Positions 55,510-64,000 of a DNA stretch of 64,000 bases are shown in pieces (position 1 is the stretch's first letter; every line of letters starts with the position of its first letter). Both the position numbers and the translations under genes were made by a program. Below the pieces are notes generated by a model. That model made no database searches. It had not been told where the DNA came from and saw only the letters and a program-made list of their open reading frames with translations. This DNA comes from Shewanella cutis (lineage in GTDB: Bacteria; Pseudomonadota; Gammaproteobacteria; Enterobacterales; Shewanellaceae), in assembly GCF_022410515.1 (NCBI RefSeq), contig NZ_JACSDI010000001.1:744001-808000 (forward strand), read 5' to 3'.

Positions 55510-56757
55510 ATGACACACTTAGCCTCGACCGACTCAGCATTGCCCGATAGCCATAGCCAAATCCGTTCACAATTTCCGACATTAACCCAAATGTTGGGCG
55601 ATTATCCCCTGTGTTATCTCGATACTGCGGCCACCAGTCAAAAGCCGCAGTGCGTGTTGGATGCAATGGCGCAGTATTACCTACAGGACAATGCCAATGT
55701 GCACCGCGCGGCGCACCAGTTGTCGGCGCGTGCCACCTCAAGTTATGAAAAGGTGCGCGATCAATTGCAGGTATTTATCAATGCTAAACGCCGCGAAGAA
55801 ATCATTTTCACCCACGGTACCACTGAGTCTATCAACTTAGTCGCGTTTGGCTTAACGCCACAACTTAAATCTGGCGATCTGATTTTGATCGACAGCGCCG
55901 CCCACCACGCCAACATTGTTCCGTGGCAGGAATTGGCAAAACGCACGGGCGCTATCATTAAACCGATTCCGCTGACTCAAGATTGCCGACTTGATCTGAA
56001 TGCCTACCAAACCTTGCTTGCCCTAAAGCCCAAAGTTGTCGCCCTGTGCCATGTGTCCAATGCCTTAGGTACAGTGAATCCAGTTATCGAGTTAGTGCAG
56101 CAAGCCAAAGCACAGGGTGCGATCACCTTAGTCGATGGCGCGCAGGCCGTGGCACATTTAAGCGTTGATATGGCCGCCATCGATTGTGATTTTTATGTGT
56201 TTTCTGGCCACAAGATGTACGGCCCAACAGGCATTGGCGTGCTTTATGGCCGTTTCGAGATATTAGATACTCTCACCCCGCTGCTTACGGGCGGCGAAAT
56301 GATCAAACGCGTCAGTTTTGATGGCACCGAATTTGGCAGTTTGCCTAATCGCTTAGAGGCTGGCACACCGCCGATCAGTGCAGTGATTGGCCTTGGTGCC
56401 GCAATCGACTTTTTACAACTAAGCCTAACTCCCGAGGTTAAGGCCCATGAAGCAGAATTGCTTCAGTATTTGCAAAACCAACTGCGCGCCCTTGGCGATG
56501 TGCATCTGTATGGTGCCCATCACGATAATATCGGCGCAGTCGCTTTTAACCTTGCCGATGAACATCATCAGGATGTGGGCATTTTATTAGATCAACAAGG
56601 CGTTGCAGTTCGCTGCGGCCATCACTGCGCCATGCCCTTAATGCAAACCCTTAACCTTAAAGGCTGTTGCCGCGCCTCGATTGGTATCTACACCAATAAA
56701 ACCGACATCGACCACTTTATTGCCGCCTTGGCCTCAGTTAAAGAATTGCTACTCTAA
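55510..56757 (+). CDS. csdA: Cysteine desulfurase CsdA/SufS type
   Basis: PLP enzyme that removes sulfur from cysteine for Fe-S cluster and thiolation pathways. 415 residues; PLP-binding K235 in FSGHKMYGPTG, catalytic C373 in GHHCAMPLM, plus NVHRAAHQLSARAT and THGTTESINLVA typical of class V transferases of group II. The catalytic Cys lies in a short loop (group II) and needs SufE/CsdE help. The matching csdE follows 51 bp later. No suf scaffold genes are nearby, so csdA is preferred to sufS. Confidence 0.9.
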   Translation: MTHLASTDSALPDSHSQIRSQFPTLTQMLGDYPLCYLDTAATSQKPQCVLDAMAQYYLQDNANVHRAAHQLSARATSSYEKVRDQLQVFINAKRREEIIFTHGTTESINLVAFGLTPQLKSGDLILIDSAAHHANIVPWQELAKRTGAIIKPIPLTQDCRLDLNAYQTLLALKPKVVALCHVSNALGTVNPVIELVQQAKAQGAITLVDGAQAVAHLSVDMAAIDCDFYVFSGHKMYGPTGIGVLYGRFEILDTLTPLLTGGEMIKRVSFDGTEFGSLPNRLEAGTPPISAVIGLGAAIDFLQLSLTPEVKAHEAELLQYLQNQLRALGDVHLYGAHHDNIGAVAFNLADEHHQDVGILLDQQGVAVRCGHHCAMPLMQTLNLKGCCRASIGIYTNKTDIDHFIAALASVKELLL

Positions 56758-56808
56758 GGTTTATCCTTAAAGCCATCAGCAAAACAGATAAAAAGAGGAT
56801 AGTTCCCC

Positions 56809-57252
56809 ATGACATTGCCAATCATGCCCCGCGCAGCCGATTTTGCTTATCAGGTTGAGGATGCAGCGACATTATTAGCACGGTTTGAGCAGACACCAAA
56901 CTGGCAGGAAAGATATCGCCAAATCATGTTGTTAGGCAAAGAATTACCTTGCTTAACCAATGAGCTTCGCCTTGAGTCAGCCCAAGTGAAAGGCTGCGAG
57001 AGTGATGCTTGGCTGTACCATATTGAGCAAGACGGTAAGCATTATTATCTGGCCGACAGCGATACACGCATTGTTAAAGGCTTAATCGGCTTACTGCTCA
57101 GCGCCTGCCATGGTAAAACACAAGACCAGATACTCGCCTTCGACCCTGCAATGTACTTCAAACACTTGGGGCTTGAAGGGCAACTAAGTCCTTCGCGCAC
57201 CAATGGTCTGCATGCCTTAGCTAAGGCGATGATTGACGCTGTAAAACCTTAA
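56809..57252 (+). CDS. csdE: SufE/CsdE sulfur acceptor protein
   Basis: 147 residues. Accepts the persulfide sulfur from CsdA on C63 in VKGCESDAW, and passes it to downstream carriers. The rest is the compact SufE fold (DFAYQVEDAATLLARF ... KGLIGLLLSACHGK). It starts at an ATG after AGAGGATAG. It is in an operon with csdA. Confidence 0.93.
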   Translation: MTLPIMPRAADFAYQVEDAATLLARFEQTPNWQERYRQIMLLGKELPCLTNELRLESAQVKGCESDAWLYHIEQDGKHYYLADSDTRIVKGLIGLLLSACHGKTQDQILAFDPAMYFKHLGLEGQLSPSRTNGLHALAKAMIDAVKP

Positions 57253-57361
57253 AACCTGCGATATGGCAAACTGTAAAAGAGGGATTTAATCAAAGACTTC
57301 TACGCTTTAACAGGGTATAAAGAAGTAAAAATGAGCTTAATCAAGTGGAGGGTGCACGTCA

Positions 57362-58552
57362 ATGAAGGCTATCAATCACCATCGTCGAACGCTGCTTAAA
57401 GGACTCAGTGCAGTTACTGGATTGAGCGCTGCCAGTGTATTAAGCCCATTTGCCAGTTTCTCTAGCCTTGCTGCGCCGCTCCCGCCACGTGCACGGCGCT
57501 TATATATCGATGGATTATCCTTTTTGCCCGATAATTTAGCCGATGTTCGCGCCTCAGGTCTTGATGCCTTTCTGTGTGATATCTCCGCCATTGAGACCAT
57601 TGAACAAGCCGACGGCACCTTAAACTACAAGCGAACCTACAAAGCCTGCCTGGACAGCATCCAGCAAGCAGCAAAAAGGGTGAGCGAGCATCCCGATATC
57701 CTCTTACAAGGCTTAACAGGACGCGATATACAGCTTGCTAGGGAGAGCAATCGCACTGCGGTTTTCTTTCAAATTCAAGGTGCCGATTGCGTTGAAGAAG
57801 ATAGCGATGCTAACCAATGGGCGCGCGTTGATGCGTTTCACCGCCAAGGCCTACGCGCACTGCAGCTCACCCACCATTATGGCAATACCTTTGCGGGCGG
57901 CGCACTAGATAACGATGCCAATGGCGGACTCAATAAACCACTGTCTAATCATGGCCGAGCGCTTATCGCAAAACTCAACCAAGCCAATATATTAATTGAT
58001 GTTAGCCACTCAAGCGCCCAGACCGCGTTAGATGTGGCTAAACTGAGCCGCGCGCCCATCGTTCAAAGCCATGGCGCGGCGCGCGGAATCGTCAAACATG
58101 CCCGTTGTAGCCCAGATGAAGTGATCCGTGCCATCGCTAATTCAGGCGGTGTTTTTGGTGTCTTTATGATGAGCTTTTGGCTCACCAATAAGGCCGTCCC
58201 AACGATCAATGACTATATTCGCCAGTTGGAATATGTTGCGCGCATTGGCGGGGTCGAGTGTGTTGCCATCGCCAACGATTTTCCGCTGCGAGGCCAAGAG
58301 AACTTATTAGCCCTCAATAACGACAATACTCAAGGTGTTAAGGAATATCAGGATTGGTGGTACAGCCTAAGGGCCAAAAAAGTATTAGGCTTTGATGCCG
58401 AGCCAAGGCATGTGGTGATCCCAGAGTTAAACCATATCGAACGCATGAGTCGGATTGATGACGCCCTAGCCAAGGCCCGCTTTAAGTCGACCGACCGCGA
58501 CCGCTTTATGGGCGGAAACTGGCAACGAGTGTTAAATCAAGTATTAATCTAA
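57362..58552 (+). CDS. M19 renal-dipeptidase-like protein, Tat-exported, metal site degenerate
   Basis: 396 residues. The N-terminus HHRRTLLKG then a hydrophobic stretch ending SLAAP is a twin-arginine signal, so it is exported folded, usually with a cofactor. The barrel follows M19 dipeptidases: DVSHSS and IVQSHGAARGI keep two metal-binding histidines and ANDFPLRG keeps the acidic residue. But the first metal motif HxD is replaced (IDGLSFLP where DGHNDLP is expected), and the bridging glutamate is a Gln (FFQIQGAD). A normal binuclear zinc site is therefore unlikely. Its role may be binding, or use of a single metal. GGAGG lies before the ATG; csdE is 110 bp upstream. Confidence 0.83.
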   Translation: MKAINHHRRTLLKGLSAVTGLSAASVLSPFASFSSLAAPLPPRARRLYIDGLSFLPDNLADVRASGLDAFLCDISAIETIEQADGTLNYKRTYKACLDSIQQAAKRVSEHPDILLQGLTGRDIQLARESNRTAVFFQIQGADCVEEDSDANQWARVDAFHRQGLRALQLTHHYGNTFAGGALDNDANGGLNKPLSNHGRALIAKLNQANILIDVSHSSAQTALDVAKLSRAPIVQSHGAARGIVKHARCSPDEVIRAIANSGGVFGVFMMSFWLTNKAVPTINDYIRQLEYVARIGGVECVAIANDFPLRGQENLLALNNDNTQGVKEYQDWWYSLRAKKVLGFDAEPRHVVIPELNHIERMSRIDDALAKARFKSTDRDRFMGGNWQRVLNQVLI

Positions 58553-58596
58553 ACCCTATTGATTATGCAGTGCTATCGCTCTAAAGAAAAAATCAC

Positions 58597-58923
58597 TCAT
58601 ACTAAGGCATCATAAAATACCGCGAGCCACAGGGTTTCGCCCTCTAAACAAGTCGAAGCGACGCGGTGTTTTTCATGGGGCGCGATGGTGAGATAATCCC
58701 CAGGTTTAAGTGTTAACAACCTGCCTTGTTCAAATTCGAGTTGTGCCTCCCCTTTAAGCAACATCACCCATTCATATTGTGTTTGATCGTACCACTCCCC
58801 CTCTGGGGTCGAATGACCTTGCGAGATAATGCGCTCGATCTTCACCTTGCCATTGCCAGCAAGGGTTTCGAATACTTCTTGTGACAAATCATCGGGGAGT
58901 GACTGATAAAAATTTTTCAGCAT
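58597..58923 (-). CDS. Cupin-domain protein
   Basis: 108 residues, a single small cupin barrel (about 30-105). The first motif GHSTPEGEWYDQTQYEWVMLLKG and second motif LKPGDYLTIAPHEKHRV retain likely metal ligands (His 37, Glu 41 or Glu 51, His 83/His 86), though the first is stretched. Small cupins of this kind bind metals or small ligands, with no general activity implied. It is a single gene convergent with the M19 gene. Confidence 0.8.
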   Translation of the reverse strand: MLKNFYQSLPDDLSQEVFETLAGNGKVKIERIISQGHSTPEGEWYDQTQYEWVMLLKGEAQLEFEQGRLLTLKPGDYLTIAPHEKHRVASTCLEGETLWLAVFYDALV

Positions 58924-59067
58924 CTTGAATCCTTATCATGGCTCGAGGGCAAGATAATCTATTGAGAAACCAAAGTATAAACCGTTATCATAGGCGCTCT
59001 TGGGCTTGGCGCCTGATGAAATTACAAAAAAGATCGTTGGATCATATGGATATGGAGAAGTTAACTT

Positions 59068-61338
59068 ATGTCGTTGTTTCGCGCATTTAAAGCGAAGTTA
59101 TTTAATGCCAAAGAAAATAGCTGCGCCCATCAAGACATACCTCTTCAAAGCTCCCCCAATCCCGCCACACTCCCATCCAGTACGTTCAAACCCTATTTTA
59201 GTCTTGCCATTCAAGCAACTCCGGCGCAAGCCTCTCATTCGGAAACCAATGATAATTGCACTCGTTACTACTTCGACAGCCCGCAAACGATCGAGCTGCT
59301 CGGTTGGGAACAAGAGCATGAATCCTGCATCTTCCACGATACCCAATTTGACCGCATCGAGATACACGGCCCAGTGCAATATTTTTACCTTGGTCAGGAT
59401 AAGAGCTGTAGCCTAGAGCAGGATGCTGATGCGGATACGTCTCAAGCCCGCTGGCAAGTGGCACTGGTAAACCTTCAGGAATTAGTTATTTGCCGTTTTT
59501 ATGTCGATGAAGACTACAGAGTACAGGGTGATATGCAGGACTTCGGCAGTCTCACGGGCAAACTGCAACGGACATTCCATCAGATTGAGACAGAGCAAGG
59601 TCAGAACCTACTGAGAATTGTCACCCAATCCCCCAATATCACTCAAGCCGTCGATAGCAATTACTTTGGTGAGCGTAACGGTATAACACGCCAATTCAAT
59701 GCCTTAGGTGTACTGCAATTTGAAGGTAATTTTATTAATGATCAACAACTTGGCCGCCAAACTTGGTATGACCATGAAGGAAAAATCAACCAAGTCGAAG
59801 AACGTCAGCTCGATGGTATGTTACTCACCTACTACCATAGTAACGGTCAGATAAAGGAAACTGCAGAAAAGGATAGCGAAGGCAATTATATCAATCAGTT
59901 AAAACGCTATTATGAATCTGGAAATCTGTGGCTGACGCGCCCAATGGTGGCAAATCACATCCACGGAATTGAGTATATGTACTATGAAGATGGCAAGCTG
60001 CAAGCCGAATTAACCCATGATATGGGTAAGCCTGTTAACGAACTTTGGTATCACCCCAATGGTAATCTGAAGCAAGAGGTCCACTTCAATCAGGTGGGCA
60101 AACGCATCGAAACTTACTATGAAGATGGCCAACTCGCGTGGCGAGTACAACTCAATTCACAGGGGGTAAATGAAGGCCTACGTCAAGAATGGCACCCCAA
60201 TGGCGTGCTTGCCAAGCAGCTCAATTTTAGTAACGGCATAGCCCATGGCAACAGTGAACAATGGTATCCCAATGGACAGTTAGAACAGTGCATTCCCTTC
60301 GAAAATGGCCATGAGCAGGGCCTTGCCACTTGGTACCATGAAAATGGCCAACTCGCCCTTGAAATCTACCTTGAAAAGGGCTTAAGAGAAGGATTATTTC
60401 GCAGTTACTATGAAAGCGGTGTCCTATCTGCAGAAGGCCAATATCAACATAATCTCTCGATCGCGCCCTTTATTGAATACTATGAAAACCAACAAATCCA
60501 AATGTATTTGCCCCATACTCAAGGCAATCGCGATGGCACTGCACGCTGGTTTTATGAAGATGGCACCATCAAGACGATTGCTGAATATGTTGTCCGCGAT
60601 GGCCAAGGTTACCTCAAGGAAAGATCCTCCTATAACAAACAAGGTGTTCTCGAATGCTTTGAGAACCATTCCAACACCCGTTGCGGCTATCATCTTGAGG
60701 ATAATCAACGGGAATATTATCAAATAGGTCACCCCGATACCCGCATCGAATACTATGAGGATGGGGCTATCCGTTGGTTGCTCACTCGCTTAGAAGAAAA
60801 CCTATTCAGCTCAAAAACCTTTTTAAAACAAGGCGGACTCCTCGAGTCAGGCTTTGTGAAAGTGATAGATAACGATTATCAGGATGTCGGCCATTGGCAA
60901 CGTTTTACTCAACAAGGCCAGCTACAGCGCGAAGCTTGGCTCAGTGACGATGGCGAGCTCAAAGAAACCCGCCACTATTTTGATGCTGCCGAGCAGGAAC
61001 AGACGATAGCAGCTGAAACCAAGGTCGATGACAATAAGCTCATTGTCGAGGCAATGGCTAGGAGCAATGATACTAAGGAGCCTCAATCGTCGACGCTTAT
61101 CCTCAGCTACCATTTAAAATTTGACCCAGATAGCCAACTTTACGCCATGAAACGCTATCATCCCAATCGCAAAATCGCCGAAGAAGGCAACTTAGTTTTT
61201 CAGGGGCAAGAACATTTTTGGGTGGGAATCCACAATCAGTACGACAAACAAGGCCGGCTCGAATTATCTGAAACCTATACTATGAGTGGGGAACCGATAG
61301 AACAGTCCAGCGGATCAAACCATAGAGTTTTGAATTGA
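59068..61338 (+). CDS. Large MORN-variant (YwqK-like) repeat protein
   Basis: 756 residues, no signal peptide or membrane helix. From about residue 225 to the end it holds at least a dozen degenerate repeats of about 22-25 residues with the core W/Y-Y-x-x-D/N-G-x-L (YYHSNGQIKE, YYEDGKLQAE, WYHPNGNLKQE, EWHPNGVLAKQ, WYHENGQLALE, YYESGVLSAEG, WFYEDGTIKT, YYEDGAIRW). This is the pattern of the MORN-variant/YwqK group. The first 220 residues are not repetitive and match nothing I know. GGAGAAG precedes the ATG. No toxin gene adjoins, so antitoxin use (as for YwqK in B. subtilis) is not supported here. Confidence 0.75.
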   Translation: MSLFRAFKAKLFNAKENSCAHQDIPLQSSPNPATLPSSTFKPYFSLAIQATPAQASHSETNDNCTRYYFDSPQTIELLGWEQEHESCIFHDTQFDRIEIHGPVQYFYLGQDKSCSLEQDADADTSQARWQVALVNLQELVICRFYVDEDYRVQGDMQDFGSLTGKLQRTFHQIETEQGQNLLRIVTQSPNITQAVDSNYFGERNGITRQFNALGVLQFEGNFINDQQLGRQTWYDHEGKINQVEERQLDGMLLTYYHSNGQIKETAEKDSEGNYINQLKRYYESGNLWLTRPMVANHIHGIEYMYYEDGKLQAELTHDMGKPVNELWYHPNGNLKQEVHFNQVGKRIETYYEDGQLAWRVQLNSQGVNEGLRQEWHPNGVLAKQLNFSNGIAHGNSEQWYPNGQLEQCIPFENGHEQGLATWYHENGQLALEIYLEKGLREGLFRSYYESGVLSAEGQYQHNLSIAPFIEYYENQQIQMYLPHTQGNRDGTARWFYEDGTIKTIAEYVVRDGQGYLKERSSYNKQGVLECFENHSNTRCGYHLEDNQREYYQIGHPDTRIEYYEDGAIRWLLTRLEENLFSSKTFLKQGGLLESGFVKVIDNDYQDVGHWQRFTQQGQLQREAWLSDDGELKETRHYFDAAEQEQTIAAETKVDDNKLIVEAMARSNDTKEPQSSTLILSYHLKFDPDSQLYAMKRYHPNRKIAEEGNLVFQGQEHFWVGIHNQYDKQGRLELSETYTMSGEPIEQSSGSNHRVLN

Positions 61339-61400
61339 TTGAATATCAGCAAGTCAATTCGGCGATGACCTGCTGATAACTCAATCACTAAAACAAGGAA

Positions 61401-61775
61401 TTAGAGCGCGAATGTCGCTATGGTCTTTTGGATCCCTACCACATCGGTGCCGCGCTTGAGTTCTTTAACCAGCGGTTCGCTTTGGCCTGAAATCCAAATT
61501 TTAAGTTCGGCATCCATATCAAAATGACCAGTGGTTTCCACCGCAAAATGGGTAATGGATTTATAAGGCACTGAGTGATAGGTGGTTTTCTTACCAGTGA
61601 TCCCTTGCTTATCAATTAAGATCAAGCGCTTATTGGTAAATACAAACAGATCGCGAATCACTTTATAGGCCAGCTTTAATTCTTCCTGAATGCCCATAAT
61701 TGGGCGCAGTTCTTCGGCCAGTTCCTGTAAATCAACCTCCGAGGCATTCCCCAGTAACCCATCTAACAATCCCAT
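61401..61775 (-). CDS. PH-domain (bPH_1/DUF1696) protein
   Basis: 124 residues, a single bacterial pleckstrin-homology-like domain (about 28-124). KLAYKVIRDLFVFTNKRLILID and VPYKSITHFAVETTG are its signature strands. A short helix precedes it. Members are small cytoplasmic proteins that assemble as rings; function unknown. GGATG lies before the ATG. Single gene, convergent with the MORN-like gene. Confidence 0.88.
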   Translation of the reverse strand: MGLLDGLLGNASEVDLQELAEELRPIMGIQEELKLAYKVIRDLFVFTNKRLILIDKQGITGKKTTYHSVPYKSITHFAVETTGHFDMDAELKIWISGQSEPLVKELKRGTDVVGIQKTIATFAL

Positions 61776-61854
61776 GTTGACATCCTTTATTATTGAAATT
61801 TTTCAATAAAATATCCTTTTGTTAACCAAGTGGCAACAAAGAGAAATTCAACAG

Positions 61855-61897
61855 CCTTAAAAGCATAAAGGGAGCATTGAATGCTCAATACTCCCTT
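61855..61897 (-). terminator. Hairpin terminator after rlhA
   Basis: On the minus strand AAGGGAGTATTGA-GCAT-TCAATGCTCCCTT (one G-U pair) follows the rlhA stop by about 20 bp; the T-run after it is weak. Confidence 0.6.
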
Positions 61898-61917
61898 GCA
61901 CATCATTCAAGCCTAAA

Positions 61918-63834
61918 TTAAACAGCTTTTTGACCGCGAACCTGACGGTTTTCACCGACGACCATCATCTCGCATTTTGGACAGTCGAAGACCAACTTCA
62001 ATACATCATTACCAATCTCAAGCACCATAGGATCGGCCTTAATTCCCGGCACTTCCTTAGGACAAAGATTAAAGTTAAATCTCAGGCAGTGCTTAGTGAT
62101 CATTAACGGCACGTCTTCGGTCACGCCGTTTTTCTCGTAGGTGTCCTGAATTTCAATGACGCCATGGCGTTGATAAAACTCTTTGGCCTTTTCGTTTGCC
62201 ACGTTACCTAAGTAACTTAAGTGTTTGAATGGATACACGGCATCTTGATTATATTTCCAAGGTTTTGGCCGCTGGTAAGCTTCAACACGGGCAAGCTCTA
62301 ATGCCGCTACCGCATCACGGCGTAGACCGTTGAGCATTGAGGCAGGCAGGAACCAAGGCTCGGCAGTTTCAATGCTGATTTGGCGAGCAACAAAATCAGT
62401 GCTGCCCAATTTTGACAGTTGTGTACGAATTGTCTGCAAGGTTTTTTCAGCGTCGGTGGCGGGTGTCTTTTCGACTTCCAATTCAACCGTTGCGCTGAGG
62501 CCATAAATATCCGTTAAGGTCAGCGCCACCCCCTTTGCGGTATCGGTTAAACGCATGTCCACAGCAATAATACGCTTGGCGGACTCCTTCGCCAATAAGG
62601 CTTCGAAGGCTTGGTTATGGTTTCGGTATAAGGTCATACCAACACGTAAATCCTTTGGTACTTGCAACACATGCAGCTTATGGCCTTCAGCGCGGTTTAC
62701 CCGTAAACCTTGTAGCTTGTCGTCGGACTGCTTTGCCATCGCATAGTTAGGCGGAAAATACGCTAAACCATCGCCGTTATTAAATTCGTGGGTCGAACTG
62801 ACTTGAATAAAGTCCTTACCAATAGCGACCACTTTACCCACATCTTGGCCAATATATTTGGGCGAGCGGAAGTCTTTAATCCCCTGGCTACGCTCATGGA
62901 CAAAGTAGTCGGTACTGCCACGGTTAAAGGTTTTTTCGGGATCTGGGGTAAAGGTATGTTCAGTACGGCCGTGGGATGACGCCACAAATTCAGGGCGACG
63001 CGCCATAATGGCATCGAGTTTTTGGCGATAATGGGCAGTCACGTTCTTCACGTAACTTAAATCTTTTAAACGTCCCTCAATTTTAAAGGAGCGCACGCCA
63101 GCATCGATCAGGGCTTCAAGGTTATCGGTTTGGTTATTGTCTTTTAATGAGAGTAAATGTTCGTTTTGCGCCAACACATCCCCTTGGCGAGTCTTTAGAT
63201 TGCCTGGTAAACGGCACATTTGCGAACATTCACCGCGGTTTGCACTGCGGTTACTGAAGGCATGACTTAAGTTACATAATCCACTGTAGGCCACACACAG
63301 GGCGCCGTGGATAAAGAACTCAATCTGCATGTTGGTGTGAGCCGCAACCTCTCGAATTTGGCTTAAACCAAGCTCGCGTGCCAATACCACTTGTGAGAAT
63401 CCCACTTGCTCCAAAAAGGCGACTTTCTCGGGATTACGGTTATCCATTTGCGTACTAGCGTGCAGTGCAATCGGCGGCAGGTTAAGCTGCAATACCCCCA
63501 TGTCCTGCACAATCAGTGCATCGGCACCGGCGTTATACACATCCCAAATCAGTTTTTCAGCTACCGCCAGTTCATCATCCATCAAAATGGTATTAAGGGC
63601 GACAAACACCTGAGCATGGTACTTATGAGCAAAAGTACACAGGCGCGCGATATCCTCCACACTGTTACCTGCCGTCGCACGCGCCCCAAATGCAGGACCT
63701 CCGATATAAACCGCATCGGCACCATGGCGAATAGCTTCAATACCATAATCGGCATTTTTTGCAGGCGCCAATAACTCTAAGCGGTTATTAACGTGAGAAA
63801 GTTTCTCAGGAGTGTAAATCTCTGGCTGGCTCAT
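61918..63834 (-). CDS. rlhA: 23S rRNA 5-hydroxycytidine synthase (U32 family, RlhA)
   Basis: 638 residues. U32-family barrel with LELLAPAKNADYGIEAIRHGADAVYIGG at the N-terminus and the signature FFIHGALCVAYSGLCNLSHAFSNRSANRGECSQMCRLP (about 175-210), whose cysteines bind an Fe-S cluster. It extends to about 640 with the DUF3656/collagenase-like C-terminal part ending KHCLRFNFNLCPKE. This long form matches E. coli RlhA (YdcP, about 650), which hydroxylates C2501 of 23S rRNA using prephenate, rather than the 450-residue TrhP (YegQ). Other early annotations call it a peptidase. It is a single gene. Confidence 0.92.
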   Translation of the reverse strand: MSQPEIYTPEKLSHVNNRLELLAPAKNADYGIEAIRHGADAVYIGGPAFGARATAGNSVEDIARLCTFAHKYHAQVFVALNTILMDDELAVAEKLIWDVYNAGADALIVQDMGVLQLNLPPIALHASTQMDNRNPEKVAFLEQVGFSQVVLARELGLSQIREVAAHTNMQIEFFIHGALCVAYSGLCNLSHAFSNRSANRGECSQMCRLPGNLKTRQGDVLAQNEHLLSLKDNNQTDNLEALIDAGVRSFKIEGRLKDLSYVKNVTAHYRQKLDAIMARRPEFVASSHGRTEHTFTPDPEKTFNRGSTDYFVHERSQGIKDFRSPKYIGQDVGKVVAIGKDFIQVSSTHEFNNGDGLAYFPPNYAMAKQSDDKLQGLRVNRAEGHKLHVLQVPKDLRVGMTLYRNHNQAFEALLAKESAKRIIAVDMRLTDTAKGVALTLTDIYGLSATVELEVEKTPATDAEKTLQTIRTQLSKLGSTDFVARQISIETAEPWFLPASMLNGLRRDAVAALELARVEAYQRPKPWKYNQDAVYPFKHLSYLGNVANEKAKEFYQRHGVIEIQDTYEKNGVTEDVPLMITKHCLRFNFNLCPKEVPGIKADPMVLEIGNDVLKLVFDCPKCEMMVVGENRQVRGQKAV

Positions 63835-64000
63835 ACTTCACAGGCTCAAAATGAACAATAACGAAAAAGGTGACGAGTATAACAAAAACTCAAATCTAGC
63901 TCTATCAGCAAATCACTCATCAACCGATTAACCCAGGCTGCTATAGGAAGAAGAGACAACAAACTTGCGCCCCAGAGCCTAGCGGAGTATCTTTGCCGCG

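Noticed and set aside
59068..61338. Toxin-antitoxin pair with the YwqK-like protein as antitoxin
   Set aside because: Neither neighbour (cupin, PH-domain protein) looks like a toxin and both are on the opposite strand.
61918..63834. Collagenase/peptidase U32 or TrhP annotation
   Set aside because: Length and the C-terminal region follow the rRNA-hydroxylating RlhA branch; peptidase activity is not supported for these proteins.
1..64000. CRISPR array, tRNA or rRNA genes, complete insertion sequence, prophage
   Set aside because: I scanned the intergenic regions and saw no spaced direct repeats, no cloverleaf-type sequences and no transposase or phage structural genes.

Overview
The window looks like a piece of the main chromosome of a Shewanella-type marine gammaproteobacterium. 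The basis is recognisable gene order and families (cysJI, pntAB, hldE, lpxL, glnE, ygiF, ygiM, short PutA, cydDC, csdAE, rlhA), moderate GC, and dispersed repeats of a kind I associate with that genus. Species was not determined; no search was run. No rRNA, tRNA, CRISPR array, prophage or complete insertion sequence was seen. Coding is dense on both strands.

Layout. 0-6 kb: sulfite reductase (cysI partial, cysJ) divergent from the proton-pumping transhydrogenase pntAB. 6-12 kb: a TetR-type regulator, a putative zinc peptidase coupled to hldE, lpxL and the K+/H+ antiporter nhaP2. 12-22 kb: an L,D-transpeptidase, an M14 peptidase, a two-subunit M16 peptidase pair, a ZapE-like ATPase, a divergent LysR/SbtA-like bicarbonate transporter pair, and a GAF-GGDEF cyclase. 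22-37 kb: glnE, ygiF and ygiM keep the order and orientation I recall from E. coli (hldE-glnE-ygiF-ygiM), but blocks are inserted between them. One block is a PspA/YjfI/YjfK/DUF350/aminopropyltransferase envelope-stress cluster with a tandem ribbon-helix-helix-like protein and a potassium channel. The other is a DUF47-pit phosphate transport operon with a good Pho box.

37-45 kb: a MITE-like element, putA, and then a low-GC OLD-family ATPase/nuclease gene bracketed by inverted copies of a roughly 220-250 bp dispersed repeat, the only clearly accessory stretch. 45-50 kb: cydD-cydC-cyaB, coupling cytochrome bd assembly to a class IV adenylate cyclase, and an orphan MSHA-like pilin. 50-64 kb: DUF3626 protein, rhlE, a chemoreceptor, csdA-csdE, a Tat-exported M19 dipeptidase homologue that lacks several metal ligands, a cupin, a MORN-like repeat protein, a PH-domain protein and rlhA.

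Most interesting signals: (1) a 13-bp palindrome GACATANTATGTC that occurs three times, once between glnE and the Psp-like cluster and twice bracketing the promoter in front of its yjfI gene, suggesting an uncharacterised regulator of this cluster; (2) the repeat-bracketed OLD gene as a possible stand-alone defence unit; (3) the LysR/SbtA pair in a non-photosynthetic genome; (4) the M19 homologue with a degenerate metal site.
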